A stretch of 64,000 bases of DNA from Pseudomonas caspiana (GTDB lineage Bacteria > Pseudomonadota > Gammaproteobacteria > Pseudomonadales > Pseudomonadaceae). The notes beneath the pieces are model-generated. The model was not told the origin of the DNA, made no database searches, and worked only from the letters and a program-made list of their open reading frames with translations. Made by a program: the position numbers and the translations under genes. Each line of letters opens with the position of its first letter. The first letter of the stretch is position 1. Shown in pieces: positions 1 to 9,253 of this stretch. The stretch is from contig NZ_LOHF01000003.1 in NCBI RefSeq assembly GCF_002158995.1, forward strand, positions 1 through 64,000. Reading direction: 5' to 3'.

Positions 1-52
1 AGTCCGATACTTGCCATGCAACAGCGCGGTGTCAGGGACAAAGAACGGTTTA

Positions 53-781
53 CTAACGGGCAGACTTCACCGCCCTCTCCAGCCAACCCGCCAGATCCTT
101 GACCTCAGTCTCATTCACACCATGAGGCAACCCGGCATAGGCGTGGTATTGCGGCTTGAGCCCCTGAGCTTTCAGGTAGGCCTCGGCGTCGCTCGCGCCC
201 TGGACCGGGATCAGTGAGTCGGCTGTGCCGTGGCCGATGAAGATCGCCAGTTTCTGCCGCGCCGGGTCAGGCTTCAACTCGGCTTTGAGCACCGACAGCA
301 TGTGGCCGCTCAATGCTGCGAATCCGCCCACCAGTTGCGGATGACGCAAGGCCACTTCGTAGCTCATCATCGCGCCTTGGCTGAAGCCCACCAGGAACAC
401 CTTCGACGGCTGAGTCTGGTATTTACGTGTCGCCTGCTCGATGAACTGCTCCAGCAATTGCCCGCTGCTTTTCAGGTCCGAGGTTACACCGTCGTAATAG
501 GCCGAGTCCCGACGTGGCGTGAACCATTGATAACCTTCTTGCCTGGCGTTCATGGGGGCACGCACCGCCAGGTAGTTGTAGTCATCCGGCATCAGCGACG
601 TGAAGCTGAGCAGGTTGGTTTCGTCGCCGCCATAACCATGCAGAAAGATGACTAGCGGCTTGCCTTTTACTTCGGTGCTGGCCTGCGCCACGTAAGCCAG
701 TGGCAGATCGCGCAACAGCGGCTGTTCGGCTTGAGCCAGCCCGCACACGGCGAACAACAAGAAGGCAAACACTTTGAGCAT
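53..781 (-). CDS. Exported alpha/beta-hydrolase (carboxylesterase/phospholipase family)
   Basis: A 242-residue serine hydrolase predicted to cleave carboxylic or phospholipid esters outside the cytoplasm. A Sec signal peptide ends at about Ala18 (AQA). The triad is readable: Ser134 in GFSQG, Asp188 in GTADSLIP and His220 in LPHGV. An HGYGG oxyanion motif lies near residue 48. Length fits the YpfH/carboxylesterase-2 group. The start has a GAGGTGAT ribosome site. The gene lies 61 bases downstream of gspD on the same strand, so it may be read from the end of the secretion operon. That makes it a possible substrate of the system, which is inference only. Substrate is unknown. Confidence 0.82.
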   Translation of the reverse strand: MLKVFAFLLFAVCGLAQAEQPLLRDLPLAYVAQASTEVKGKPLVIFLHGYGGDETNLLSFTSLMPDDYNYLAVRAPMNARQEGYQWFTPRRDSAYYDGVTSDLKSSGQLLEQFIEQATRKYQTQPSKVFLVGFSQGAMMSYEVALRHPQLVGGFAALSGHMLSVLKAELKPDPARQKLAIFIGHGTADSLIPVQGASDAEAYLKAQGLKPQYHAYAGLPHGVNETEVKDLAGWLERAVKSAR

Positions 782-842
782 GGTTCATCACCTCGAATGA
801 GCGCCGCCGCTCTTCAGGTCAGCGCTGAGTGGATTACGCGCG

Positions 843-3194
843 TCAGTCGCTCACACCTGTACGGCTGACCTTTTCAGGACGCAGCAGCTGCATTTGCTGG
901 CGATAGTCATCGGTCACCTGACGCGACTGGCTACTGCTGGTGATCACCCGTGGCGTGATCAGCACGATCAGCTCGGTGCGCGCCTTGGATTTGCTGGTGG
1001 TGCCGAACAACCAGCGCAGGCCGGGAATCTTGCCCAGATACGGTATCGAGCTGGAGGACTCGGCATTGTTCTGATTGATCAGACCGCCCAGCAGCACTGT
1101 CTGGCCGCTTTGTACCGCAACTTGAGTCGAGACCGAACGGGTGGAAATGCTCGGATTGGCCTGCGTATCGGTGATAGTAGACGTGTCCGCATTACTGACC
1201 TGCTGCTGGATGTCCATGTACACCAGGCCGCCCGGATTGATCCGTGGCACGACATCCAGAATCACACCGGTCTGCACGTACTCGACGCTGCTCAGGGTGG
1301 TATCGGAGTTGTTGGTGTTGACCGTGGTCTGGCTGATCGGGATGTTGTCACCGACCTGAATCTGCGCCTGCTGGTTGTTCATCACTACCAGGGACGGTGC
1401 CGACAGCACCTGAGTGCGGCCGTTGGTTTCCAGCGCACGCAAGGCGACCTGCAGGTTGCTGCTGACGAACGAGTAGAACAGCGAGGAATTCTGAACCCCC
1501 AGGCCGCCGCCGCCCAGTGCGCCCTGGCTACCGGCGACATCGGAAATATTGGTGGTGCCAGAGTTACCCGCCAGACGGCCCAGATACCACTGCACGCCGA
1601 GGTCGAGTTCGCCGGTCAGATTGACTTCGAGAATTCGCGTCTCGATCTGCACTTGCAACGGAGCGTTGTCGAGGCGCTTGATGGCCGCTTCGATTTCCTT
1701 CCACTGCGCCGGGCGGGTACGCACCAGCAACTGGTTGCTGCTCTTCTGCGCGGTGATGCGGGTGCTGGCGTCGATGCCCTTGGGCGTGTTGCCGGTGCCA
1801 CCGCCCTGCTCCGCGCCGCTGTCGGCTTCGCTGTCGAGGTTTTCTTCGCTGCCCTCGCTGTCCTGCTCTTCGTCGCCGCTGCCCATGCTCTGGTTCTGAT
1901 TATTGCTCATCCCCATGCCCATGCCGCTGCTGTTGCCGCCCATGCCGCCGAAGCCGCCGCTGCTGTTATTCATGCCATTGGAGGTACCGCCAGAGCTCAA
2001 CGAAGAGAGAGTGCGGGTACGCAGGCCCGGTGCAACCTTGGCCGCCGAGTCGTCCTTGATCGCGCCGTTACCGTAGATCTGGCGCAGGTACTTGGCGAGG
2101 TCGGTGGCTTTCATGTTGCGCACGTCGTAGACGTACATCTGCGGCTCGTTGCCGCCACCTTCGTCGATGGTGCGAATCCAGTCACCGACTTCACGCAGGT
2201 ATTCCGGCTGCGAAGAAATCGCCACCACCGAGTTGGTCCGTTCGATGGGCAGGAAACGCACCATGCCCGCCAACGGCATGCCGCTGTCAGGGCCGAACAT
2301 TTTTTGCAGTTCCGGCATCAGCTCGCCGACCGAGGCGCGCTGCAAGCCAAACACGCCTACCGACATGCCCTTGAGCCAGTCAACGTCGAAGGTGTCGATG
2401 GTGTCTTGGTAATTGGCCAGTTCATCCGGCGTACCCGACATGCTCAATACGTTGCGTGCCGGATCAACCAGCAGGAACGCGTTTTCACGGGCGAACGGCT
2501 TGAGCAGTTTCTGCATCTCGGTAGCGGAGATATAGCGCAGCGGGAACAGACGTGCGGACATACCCGCCGCTGGCTGGGAGACGGTCATCTCAGGCACCAG
2601 CTTGCCCGCCACGGCCTGATTGGCAGGCAGGATCACGTAGCGATCGCCCTGCTTGATCATCGCGTTGTCAGTCCAGGAGAGCAGCGTCTCGAGGATCGAC
2701 AGCGCTTGCCGCTTGTTGACTGGCTTGGAGGTCGAAAAGCTCACATCACCTTTAACGCCCTGGGCAATGCTGTAGTTCTCGTGCAGCAGGTCGCCCATGA
2801 TGCTGTTGATCACGGCTTCAATGGGCTGATTGGTGAAGTTGAAGACGATATCACCGACTTCGGAATCACGACCGGCAGGTGCTGAAGATGATGAAGCGGC
2901 CGTCGGCTTGCGCACGAATTGCTGGTTGCCACGGATCAACTGCCTGGTGGGCGCTGTGGCGGGTTGAGGCTGTGACGCTTGGCCTTGTTGAGTGTCGAGG
3001 GTCGCCTGCTCACTGCGCGGATCGACAGGTGGACGTTGCGAGCCGGTGCCGTTCAGGGCCTCGCGCAACATGTCGCTGTCTTGATCGTAATTGTTGGGCG
3101 TGGAGGCACAACCGCCGAGGGCGACAGCTGTGGCCAGGCACAACATGGGAGTGCGCAAGCGAGGGAATTGACGAACGCCTGAAGAAGTAGCCAT
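843..3194 (-). CDS. gspD: Type II secretion outer-membrane secretin GspD
   Basis: Secretin of 783 residues forming the outer-membrane channel of the type II secretion system. A lipoprotein signal with lipobox ALGGC puts the lipidated Cys at 29, so it may reach the outer membrane as a lipoprotein. N0 lies about 112-180, then N1 and N2 to about 345, N3 about 353-510, and the secretin barrel about 580-750, with the signature around VQSGQTVLLGGL. N3 is split by an unusual low-complexity insert, residues about 397-475, rich in Gly, Ser, Met and Asn and then acidic. It is the last gsp gene of the operon, directly after the GspC/N-like gene (stop and start abut). Confidence 0.96.
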   Translation of the reverse strand: MATSSGVRQFPRLRTPMLCLATAVALGGCASTPNNYDQDSDMLREALNGTGSQRPPVDPRSEQATLDTQQGQASQPQPATAPTRQLIRGNQQFVRKPTAASSSSAPAGRDSEVGDIVFNFTNQPIEAVINSIMGDLLHENYSIAQGVKGDVSFSTSKPVNKRQALSILETLLSWTDNAMIKQGDRYVILPANQAVAGKLVPEMTVSQPAAGMSARLFPLRYISATEMQKLLKPFARENAFLLVDPARNVLSMSGTPDELANYQDTIDTFDVDWLKGMSVGVFGLQRASVGELMPELQKMFGPDSGMPLAGMVRFLPIERTNSVVAISSQPEYLREVGDWIRTIDEGGGNEPQMYVYDVRNMKATDLAKYLRQIYGNGAIKDDSAAKVAPGLRTRTLSSLSSGGTSNGMNNSSGGFGGMGGNSSGMGMGMSNNQNQSMGSGDEEQDSEGSEENLDSEADSGAEQGGGTGNTPKGIDASTRITAQKSSNQLLVRTRPAQWKEIEAAIKRLDNAPLQVQIETRILEVNLTGELDLGVQWYLGRLAGNSGTTNISDVAGSQGALGGGGLGVQNSSLFYSFVSSNLQVALRALETNGRTQVLSAPSLVVMNNQQAQIQVGDNIPISQTTVNTNNSDTTLSSVEYVQTGVILDVVPRINPGGLVYMDIQQQVSNADTSTITDTQANPSISTRSVSTQVAVQSGQTVLLGGLINQNNAESSSSIPYLGKIPGLRWLFGTTSKSKARTELIVLITPRVITSSSQSRQVTDDYRQQMQLLRPEKVSRTGVSD

Positions 3195-3719
3195 TTACTG
3201 GGTGGACTCGCGAGGAAGAGAAATCGGTGGTGTTTTGGACGGCGGCGGCAAACGCAGCGCACGTAGCGCCAGGCTTTGAGTGCGACCGTCGGAAGAAAAA
3301 TCGGCTTGCATCGGGGTCAGCTTTTCCAGCTTCCAGCCGTTGGGCAGTGACTCGCCCTGGTGCACTTTCAGCGGCGGTCCGTCAGCGCGCTTGATCAAGG
3401 CAACACGCAGTTCGCCGTCGATCATGATACCGGTCAACGTCAGTCCTGCGAGGCTGGACGCCTGGGCTTTGCCAACCGAGCGATCCGGCGTGCGGTCGGT
3501 ACTGAACAGCGGGGCTTGCCAGGTTTGCGCAAGGCTTTGCAGCGTCGCACTCGGGGCGACATGGGCTTTTCCGGCGTTGTCGTTTTGCGAGCGCGGAGCT
3601 TGCGCGGGCAACCAGTCTGGTGAATTGGCTGCGCCGCTGACAATGGCGGTGATGACCAGACCGAGAACGGCCGCCAGACCGAGCAAGCCCCATTCGGTGG
3701 AGCGCAATGAACCGATCAT
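3195..3719 (-). CDS. Type II secretion inner-membrane protein, GspC/XpsN type
   Basis: A 174-residue bitopic protein linking the inner-membrane platform to the secretin. It has a short cytoplasmic head, one transmembrane segment (residues about 12-30), a periplasmic linker and an HR-like domain around LTLTGIMIDGELRVALIKR (about 95-115). It ends in a proline-rich tail and has no PDZ domain, so it is shorter than classical GspC. Its place between gspM and gspD matches xpsN of Xanthomonas, which does the GspC job there. Its start overlaps the gspM stop by four bases (ATGA). Whether to name it GspC or GspN is a matter of convention. Confidence 0.85.
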   Translation of the reverse strand: MIGSLRSTEWGLLGLAAVLGLVITAIVSGAANSPDWLPAQAPRSQNDNAGKAHVAPSATLQSLAQTWQAPLFSTDRTPDRSVGKAQASSLAGLTLTGIMIDGELRVALIKRADGPPLKVHQGESLPNGWKLEKLTPMQADFSSDGRTQSLALRALRLPPPSKTPPISLPRESTQ

Positions 3720-4381
3720 TGGGCATCCTCTTCAGTTTCAGGCGCTTCTTGAGCGTCGGGCGGCTCGTCAGCTTCAGGCGTGTCTTCAACGCCTGCCGGT
3801 TGCAGATAACCACGGACCAGCAAATGCGCGACCAGCTTGCCAGCCCCGCCTTTGCTCGGAGCATCGGCACCACGGCGCACGCTCATTTCATCGATGAACA
3901 GAAACGGCCGCTGGTACTCCAGCTCATGCAGGATTGCTGTCAATGGTTCGATGGCGCACTCCAGCGTCAGGCTGACTTTGACCTGGCGATACGGCTCGGC
4001 GCTGTCCTGTTCCGGCGTGATCGGCATACGCTGGGTCAAGGCACAGCCGCCACCGGTAGTCGCGTGACTGTTGATCAAATCGGCGATGCGCTGCATCAAA
4101 TCGGCAGCCACGGCGCTGGGATCATCGCCGGGCAACAGGCTGGTGCTGCTGGCAGGATCATTGCGGGCCTGTTCCAGTTGTTTTTTCAGCGTGTTGCCCT
4201 GGCTCAGCAAGCCCGCATAGCGCTGTTGCTGTTCACGTAGCTGGTCGGCCTGAGCATCGATGTCACGCAGCGGCCCGGCAAACCAGCTGTCGATCAGCAG
4301 CCAATAGGCGAAGCACAGCACCAGCGCCAGTACGATCAGCGCAGCACCGCGACGTTCACGGCTGGTCAGTGGTCGGCGCAT
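3716..4381 (-). CDS. gspM: Type II secretion protein GspM
   Basis: Inner-membrane platform protein of about 221 residues that partners GspL. Residues about 10-30 form a single transmembrane helix (LIVLALVLCFAYWLLI), followed by a coiled-coil stretch rich in Gln/Leu/Arg and a periplasmic ferredoxin-like region. The C-terminus is acidic and Pro/Glu-rich. I chose the ATG at 4381, which gives MRRPLTSRERR just before the helix and a 26-base overlap with gspL. An upstream in-frame start at 4456 would add 25 residues lying wholly inside gspL. Position between gspL and the GspC/N gene supports the call. Confidence 0.88.
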   Translation of the reverse strand: MRRPLTSRERRGAALIVLALVLCFAYWLLIDSWFAGPLRDIDAQADQLREQQQRYAGLLSQGNTLKKQLEQARNDPASSTSLLPGDDPSAVAADLMQRIADLINSHATTGGGCALTQRMPITPEQDSAEPYRQVKVSLTLECAIEPLTAILHELEYQRPFLFIDEMSVRRGADAPSKGGAGKLVAHLLVRGYLQPAGVEDTPEADEPPDAQEAPETEEDAQ

Positions 4382-5429
4382 TGGCGGCCTCCTGATGCAA
4401 ATGAGCGCGCAACGAGAAGCGATCCTTGCCGGTTTGTGGGTCAGGCTGGATGACACCCTGGAATTGAGCGTTGTCCAGACTGTGGCAATCTTTCACCCGG
4501 GCGATCAGGGCGCTGGCCTTGGCGCTTTGCCCGGAAAACGAAACTTCGGCACTGTCATTGATTTCCAGTTGGTCGATCCAGGTGTCGCGCGGCAGGCAAG
4601 CCGTCAGTTCGTTGAGCAGAGAGGCGAACGTTGGTTGCGCGGCTTTGCGCTGGATCAGGTAGCTCGCAGCGCCGCGAGTATTGGTCAGTTGCTGGCGGAT
4701 TTTCTGGATCTGCGCGACCTGGGCTCTTTGCGCCTGAACGGTACTTTGCATTTCTTCCAATAGCTGCTGGCGACTGTCGAGCCAGAGAAACATGGCGACG
4801 ATCAACAGGCCGCCGCATAGCCAGAGGAGTTTGCGTTGCAGGCCCAGACCGTTGCTTTTCTGTCGCGGACGCAACGGAGCAGGCAACAGGTCAACTCCCA
4901 GTCGTGACGCTTGATCACTGCCTACATCCACGGCGTGTGGCTGCAGACCGAAGGTCGCACATTCAGTGAGAATCGCATCCAGGCGCTCACGCAAAATCGC
5001 CACAAGAGTGACGTGAATAAACGCCCCGCTGCGCTTGTCCTGTCGGGCGACAAAATACAGCTGTGAGGCATCGTACGGGGTAAAACGATCCAACTCGTAA
5101 CCGACCACGGTGTTCAAGTCACGAGCCGCAGCAAGTGGCAGTTGCAGGGTTTGCACCAATACCATCGAGGGCGGCAGCAACAAAATCTGTTGTACGTTGG
5201 CAGGCAGAACCGGCAAGGATTCCACCAATGGCCAGGCATGCAGGTGCTCCGGCGTGTCGTGAATCAACAGCCGCTGCAGTTTCTCGGGCATGCAGGCCCG
5301 CAGTTCCGCCAGCCACAGTTGCCAGCCGCGTTGCAGCAGGCTGCCGCGCCACTGCTGGGCGATGCGCTCGGCCAGAGCCAGTAAGGGCGCAGGCAATGTC
5401 ATCTGCCGCGCTGAAAATAGTCGATTCAT
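4356..5429 (-). CDS. gspL: Type II secretion protein GspL
   Basis: Inner-membrane platform protein, about 357 residues, that recruits the GspE ATPase. The N-terminal part is an actin-like cytoplasmic domain (motif YELDRFTP near 110-120). A transmembrane helix (LLWLCGGLLIVAMFLWL, about residue 205) follows, then a periplasmic coiled coil and a PilN-like fold. The start is set at 5429 because that ATG makes an ATGA overlap with the gspK stop; an upstream ATG at 5438 would add three residues. It is followed by gspM with a 26-base overlap. Confidence 0.9.
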   Translation of the reverse strand: MNRLFSARQMTLPAPLLALAERIAQQWRGSLLQRGWQLWLAELRACMPEKLQRLLIHDTPEHLHAWPLVESLPVLPANVQQILLLPPSMVLVQTLQLPLAAARDLNTVVGYELDRFTPYDASQLYFVARQDKRSGAFIHVTLVAILRERLDAILTECATFGLQPHAVDVGSDQASRLGVDLLPAPLRPRQKSNGLGLQRKLLWLCGGLLIVAMFLWLDSRQQLLEEMQSTVQAQRAQVAQIQKIRQQLTNTRGAASYLIQRKAAQPTFASLLNELTACLPRDTWIDQLEINDSAEVSFSGQSAKASALIARVKDCHSLDNAQFQGVIQPDPQTGKDRFSLRAHLHQEAANAPTTDQP

Positions 5430-6160
5430 TCTTGCCAACGCAGGACCCGATAAGGCTGTGCGCTTCCCTCCGATGGGCTCAACAAAACAGTGGTTTGCAG
5501 CTCGGCATAAAAACCGCCGGGGCGTTGCGCGTAACTTTCAATCATCAATACTTCACCCGGATCACTGCCCACTGCACTCTGGTTTGGCAGGTTCAAGGCC
5601 CGGCGCAACAAAGGCGAGGCAAATGCAGGTTCCGGTCGATCCAGCCCGCTCCATAAGGTCACTTCCGGGAGCATCCGGCTATACAACGCCTGGGTCATGC
5701 CCGGTAACTGCCTGACCTCTTCAATCACCCGCAGCGGCGGTGAGCCCGAGCCGCGACGACTTTCAATTTCCTGGGCCATGGCCGCAGCCTGATCTTTCCC
5801 GGCACCGCAGGCCTGGGCCAGACGGGCAATGTCGCCCGCCACGGCGCTGTTCAAATCCAGCTTGCCGCGCTCGCTGCGGACCTTGATTCGCAGTTGCGCA
5901 TCATCGAAGCGCAATGCAACTTCCCGGCCATCGGCGATCCAGCGCTTACGTTCCAGCGGGTCACTCAAACCCTGCACGGCCATGGCCAGACCGGCCTCAG
6001 CTGCCAACTGCGCCTGAGTATGCTGCCGAGCCCACAATGCCTGACGACTTTCCAGCTGCACCCAACTGGCCAAACTGCCAAGCAACAGGCTAAGCAGTGC
6101 CAAAGCCCATAGCACCAGCAGCAATGCGACACCGCGCTGCCTGTTGGATGAAGGCCTCAT
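5426..6160 (-). CDS. gspK: Type II secretion minor pseudopilin GspK
   Basis: A 244-residue minor pseudopilin that, with GspI and GspJ, forms the tip of the pseudopilus. The prepilin cleavage site is Gly10/Val11, followed by the hydrophobic helix VALLLVLWALALLSLLLG. The Glu normally at +5 of the mature protein is absent, which is typical of GspK. It is shorter than the enteric homologue of about 320 residues, as in other xps-like systems. Start and stop overlap the neighbours by four bases (ATGA), so gspJ, gspK and gspL are probably translationally coupled. Confidence 0.93.
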   Translation of the reverse strand: MRPSSNRQRGVALLLVLWALALLSLLLGSLASWVQLESRQALWARQHTQAQLAAEAGLAMAVQGLSDPLERKRWIADGREVALRFDDAQLRIKVRSERGKLDLNSAVAGDIARLAQACGAGKDQAAAMAQEIESRRGSGSPPLRVIEEVRQLPGMTQALYSRMLPEVTLWSGLDRPEPAFASPLLRRALNLPNQSAVGSDPGEVLMIESYAQRPGGFYAELQTTVLLSPSEGSAQPYRVLRWQE

Positions 6161-6777
6161 TGGCCGCCCGCTCCACCCGACAGATCCAGCCGCAGCGCGA
6201 CCACTTCAGTCAGCCATGGCACCGGACCGTTGAGCTTCGCGTCGATACGAACCGCTCGCGGCAAGCGCGTTGGCCAGGGCCAGTCGGCCAGCCAGCCAGT
6301 CGGCTCACCTTTGGGTGTGACCCCTCGGTAACTCAAACTCAGCGACTCGACGTTGCGCGCCAGCACCTGCGGGTCGCCCCACGGTCTGGAAGTCGTGCCA
6401 TCGGCGGTGCTCAGAATCTGCGCGAAGGCGACCTGCAACTCCCGATCCTTTACCTCAAGGGTGTGCAATTGAATCCCGCCGCCCAACTCGCCCGGCAAGG
6501 TGGCAACAAACTGCAACCGTTGGCTGGAGCCGACAAAAAAGCCGCTACTTTCGCTGTCGTCTTCCGAACTGTCCAGCGGTAAAGCCTGCCCGATGGAATC
6601 TCGCAAAAAATTCTGCGCTGCACGCATCTCGTCCAGGCTGGTGGTGTAACGCTGGGCTTTGAGCACAGCGCGGTTGGCGCCGAGCATCGCTCCACCGACC
6701 AGGACGAGTAATACACCCAGCAGGCTCAGCACCAACATGATTTCCAGCAGCGTGAAACCACGCTGGGCCGGTCTCAA
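6157..6777 (-). CDS. gspJ: Type II secretion minor pseudopilin GspJ
   Basis: A 206-residue minor pseudopilin. The leader MRPAQRG is cut after Gly7, leaving FTLLEIMLVLSLLGV with Glu at +5. The size matches the GspJ family. It belongs to the pseudopilus tip complex with GspI and GspK in the periplasm. Its start overlaps the gspI stop by four bases (ATGA) and its stop overlaps the gspK start. Maturation needs a prepilin peptidase, and no such gene lies in this window, so PilD encoded elsewhere is presumably shared. Confidence 0.93.
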   Translation of the reverse strand: MRPAQRGFTLLEIMLVLSLLGVLLVLVGGAMLGANRAVLKAQRYTTSLDEMRAAQNFLRDSIGQALPLDSSEDDSESSGFFVGSSQRLQFVATLPGELGGGIQLHTLEVKDRELQVAFAQILSTADGTTSRPWGDPQVLARNVESLSLSYRGVTPKGEPTGWLADWPWPTRLPRAVRIDAKLNGPVPWLTEVVALRLDLSGGAGGQ

Positions 6778-7151
6778 GATCCGGCTCCGGTGACTGCGCC
6801 ACGTAACCTGAGCGTGCTGAACTGTGCCCGGCGCTGATGTTCACTGACGCTAAGGTCCAGGCGAAACATCCGCGCCTGACCATTGCGCCCGGGCATCTGC
6901 TGAATATCCAGTTGCCAATTGATATCGCCCGCCAGAACACCTTGCCGGGTGCCGTTTTCCAACGGCCCCGCAGCTTCCTGATCCAGAATCGTACGCGCGG
7001 CATGTGTCAGCCGGTCGCTGTGCGAAACTTGCTGCAACGAGCGCGCACTTTGCCCAAAAGCCACCAACAGCACGCTGCTACACACCGCCATCACGGTCAG
7101 CGCTGCAAGCATTTCCAGCAAGGTGAAACCACCCTGGCTGCCGCCGCTCAT
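6774..7151 (-). CDS. gspI: Type II secretion minor pseudopilin GspI
   Basis: A 125-residue minor pseudopilin that nucleates the pseudopilus tip. The short leader ends at Gly8 and the mature protein starts FTLLEMLAALTVMAV with Glu at +5. The length is usual for the family. The start overlaps the gspH stop by four bases and the stop overlaps the gspJ start, continuing the tightly coupled run from gspH to gspL. Confidence 0.93.
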   Translation of the reverse strand: MSGGSQGGFTLLEMLAALTVMAVCSSVLLVAFGQSARSLQQVSHSDRLTHAARTILDQEAAGPLENGTRQGVLAGDINWQLDIQQMPGRNGQARMFRLDLSVSEHQRRAQFSTLRLRGAVTGAGS

Positions 7152-7585
7152 GGCAACGCCTTGGATTGCACACTGCCAGTCAGCCAGCCGATATCGATGC
7201 GCCAGCGCCGGTCACCATTAACCAGAGTCAGGTTGCCGCCGGTGGAACCGCCGTCCGGGTAGAACTCGACAGTCGAGCCCATCTCCGCAGCCGTCTGCAA
7301 AGTCACCTGCAATTCCGGCGGCCAGTGGTGAATACGCTGGTCCGGGGCCTGGAAGGCTTTCGACCGGAGGTCAAAAACAGTCCGCGCAGGCTGCCCGGTG
7401 ACGATCGCCTTGACCCGGGTCGCGCGTAACGCGTTGACCATCTGCCCCACGGTCTGGCGCTCTTTCGCCGCGCTCAGGCCCTGCTGTAAACCGAACCCTA
7501 CGAGGCCAATGGCGATGCTCATCAAGACGATGACCACCAGCATTTCCATCAGGGTAAAACCACGGCTTGCAGCACGACTGTTCAT
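7148..7585 (-). CDS. gspH: Type II secretion minor pseudopilin GspH
   Basis: A 145-residue minor pseudopilin. Cleavage is expected after Gly9, giving FTLMEMLVVIVLMSIAIGL with Glu at +5, then a globular beta-rich periplasmic domain. It lies nine bases after gspG and overlaps gspI by four bases. Order and size fit GspH rather than another major pseudopilin, which would carry the calcium-site region seen in GspG. Confidence 0.92.
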   Translation of the reverse strand: MNSRAASRGFTLMEMLVVIVLMSIAIGLVGFGLQQGLSAAKERQTVGQMVNALRATRVKAIVTGQPARTVFDLRSKAFQAPDQRIHHWPPELQVTLQTAAEMGSTVEFYPDGGSTGGNLTLVNGDRRWRIDIGWLTGSVQSKALP

Positions 7586-7594
7586 GATCGGTGA

Positions 7595-8029
7595 TTATTC
7601 CCAGTTGCCCAGGTCAGCGCTGTAACCTTCGCCGCCCGCCTGGCCGTCCTGGCCGAAAAAGATCAGATCAAACGTGCCGTGCTGACCCGGGAAGCGATAA
7701 CCGAACGCGTGACCAAACGGGTCTTTGAGGTCCGAAGGTTTGGCGTACGGGCCTGCCCAGCCGGAAGCATTGCCGGATTTTTCCACCAACTGCTGAAGGG
7801 TTTTAGGCGGCGACCCGACGTCCAGCGCATAGCTTTCAATTTTCATCGACAGGCTGGCCAGTTGCGCCTTGCCCGCGCCGTATTTGCCCTTGTCGACGTT
7901 ACCGCCGACCTGACGCACAACAATGGTCGCCACGATACCCAGCAGCACGATAACCGCGAGCATTTCCAGCAAGGTGAAGCCGTTTTGTCTGCGGCCTGGT
8001 TTGAAGCGTTTACGGCTGAAACTCATCAC
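7595..8029 (-). CDS. gspG: Type II secretion major pseudopilin GspG
   Basis: The 144-residue major pseudopilin that polymerises into the piston-like pseudopilus. The long basic leader ends at Gly17; the mature part begins FTLLEMLAVIVLLGIVATIV with Glu at +5. The C-terminal region contains W-GPY, DPFG-xxY and FGxDGQ-GGEG motifs near 92-140, the conserved GspG calcium-binding area. It sits 21 bases after gspF. A second ATG one codon in is an equally possible start. Confidence 0.96.
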   Translation of the reverse strand: MMSFSRKRFKPGRRQNGFTLLEMLAVIVLLGIVATIVVRQVGGNVDKGKYGAGKAQLASLSMKIESYALDVGSPPKTLQQLVEKSGNASGWAGPYAKPSDLKDPFGHAFGYRFPGQHGTFDLIFFGQDGQAGGEGYSADLGNWE

Positions 8030-8050
8030 AATCGTTTCCTCTTTCGAAAT

Positions 8051-9253
8051 TCAGATATTGCTGGTCAGGCTCATCAGCGGCAGCATGATCGCCAGCATGA
8101 TCACCGCCACCATCCCGGCCATGACCACGGTCAGCGCAGGCACCAGCGCGGCGAGCATGCGGTCGATACCGCGTTTGGCCTCGACGTCGAACACATCGGC
8201 GACCTTGAGCAGCATGCTGTCCAGTTCGCCGGCCTGTTCGCCGACTTCAATCATTTGTAACGCAAGGTCGGGCAACAGCGGCTCGGCGCCAAAGGCACTG
8301 GCCAGCGTACCGCCGCCCTTTACCGACTCGGCGGCTTGCGCAACCTGCGCCTGCAGCGCGCGGTTGGTGCAGACCTGACGGGCGATGACCAAGGCTTGCA
8401 ACAAAGCAACGCCGTTATTAAGAAGCGTGCCCAAGGTCCGAGCCAGACGCGCTGCTTCGATCCGTTGCAACAGTGGGCCGATGATGCGAATTCCCAGCAC
8501 ACGCCGGTCGTGACGCTCACGGCGCGCAGGGTCCTTGCGACGCAACACCAACAGCCAGATCAACGCGATCAGCCCGGCCAACACCGCCAGCCCATACGCG
8601 CTTAAAAACTCGCCCAGCCCAAGAATCACTTCAGTGATCATCGGGATCGGCACACCCAGATCCTTGAAGATAGGCACGAACTGCGGCACCACATAAGCCA
8701 GCAGCAAAGCCAGGGAACCTAAAACACCCACCACCAGAAATGCCGGGTAAATCAGCGCGTTGATCACTTCACCGCGCAGCAACTGACTGCGTTCCAGATA
8801 ATCGCTGAGCTGACGCAGGGTACTTTCCAGCGCACCGCCCGCCTCGCCTGCACGGACCATGCTTATATAAAGAGAAGAAAACTGCGTGCCCTCTTCTTCC
8901 AGCGCTGCCGACAGCGGCTTACCCGCCTTGACCTGTTCACGAATGCGCTCAATCAACGCCCGGGTCTGCGGCTGGCCGGGCTGTTTGAGCAGGATTCCCA
9001 ATGATCGTTCCAGAGGCTGACCGGCACCGAGCAACGTCGCCAATTGCTGGGTAAAGCTGACCAGCGCCGCGCCATTGAGCATGCCGCGCCCCAAGGCATT
9101 ACGCAGGCCGCCCATACCCGCCGGGTCGATTTGCAGCACCAGCAAACCGCGCTTTTGCAAAACAGCAACTGCTGCGTCCTGATCCTTGGCGTCCAGGGTG
9201 CCGTTCTGGGCAACGCCCTGGCTGTCGAGAGCGCGGAACTTGAACAGACTCAA
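8051..9253 (-). CDS. gspF: Type II secretion inner-membrane platform protein GspF
   Basis: A 400-residue polytopic inner-membrane protein at the centre of the assembly platform, contacting GspE and GspL. Two repeated cytoplasmic helical domains each precede hydrophobic segments (about 165-195, 215-240 and 370-395). The first repeat begins with LVSFTQQLATLLGAGQPLERSL and the second with RLARTLGTLLNNGVALLQAL, as in GspF/PilC proteins. Its start overlaps the gspE stop by four bases, so the two are coupled. Confidence 0.96.
   Translation of the reverse strand: MSLFKFRALDSQGVAQNGTLDAKDQDAAVAVLQKRGLLVLQIDPAGMGGLRNALGRGMLNGAALVSFTQQLATLLGAGQPLERSLGILLKQPGQPQTRALIERIREQVKAGKPLSAALEEEGTQFSSLYISMVRAGEAGGALESTLRQLSDYLERSQLLRGEVINALIYPAFLVVGVLGSLALLLAYVVPQFVPIFKDLGVPIPMITEVILGLGEFLSAYGLAVLAGLIALIWLLVLRRKDPARRERHDRRVLGIRIIGPLLQRIEAARLARTLGTLLNNGVALLQALVIARQVCTNRALQAQVAQAAESVKGGGTLASAFGAEPLLPDLALQMIEVGEQAGELDSMLLKVADVFDVEAKRGIDRMLAALVPALTVVMAGMVAVIMLAIMLPLMSLTSNI

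Noticed and set aside
894..2885. Long frame antisense to gspD
   Set aside because: No family motifs, composition of a reverse-strand shadow; gspD has all secretin domains.
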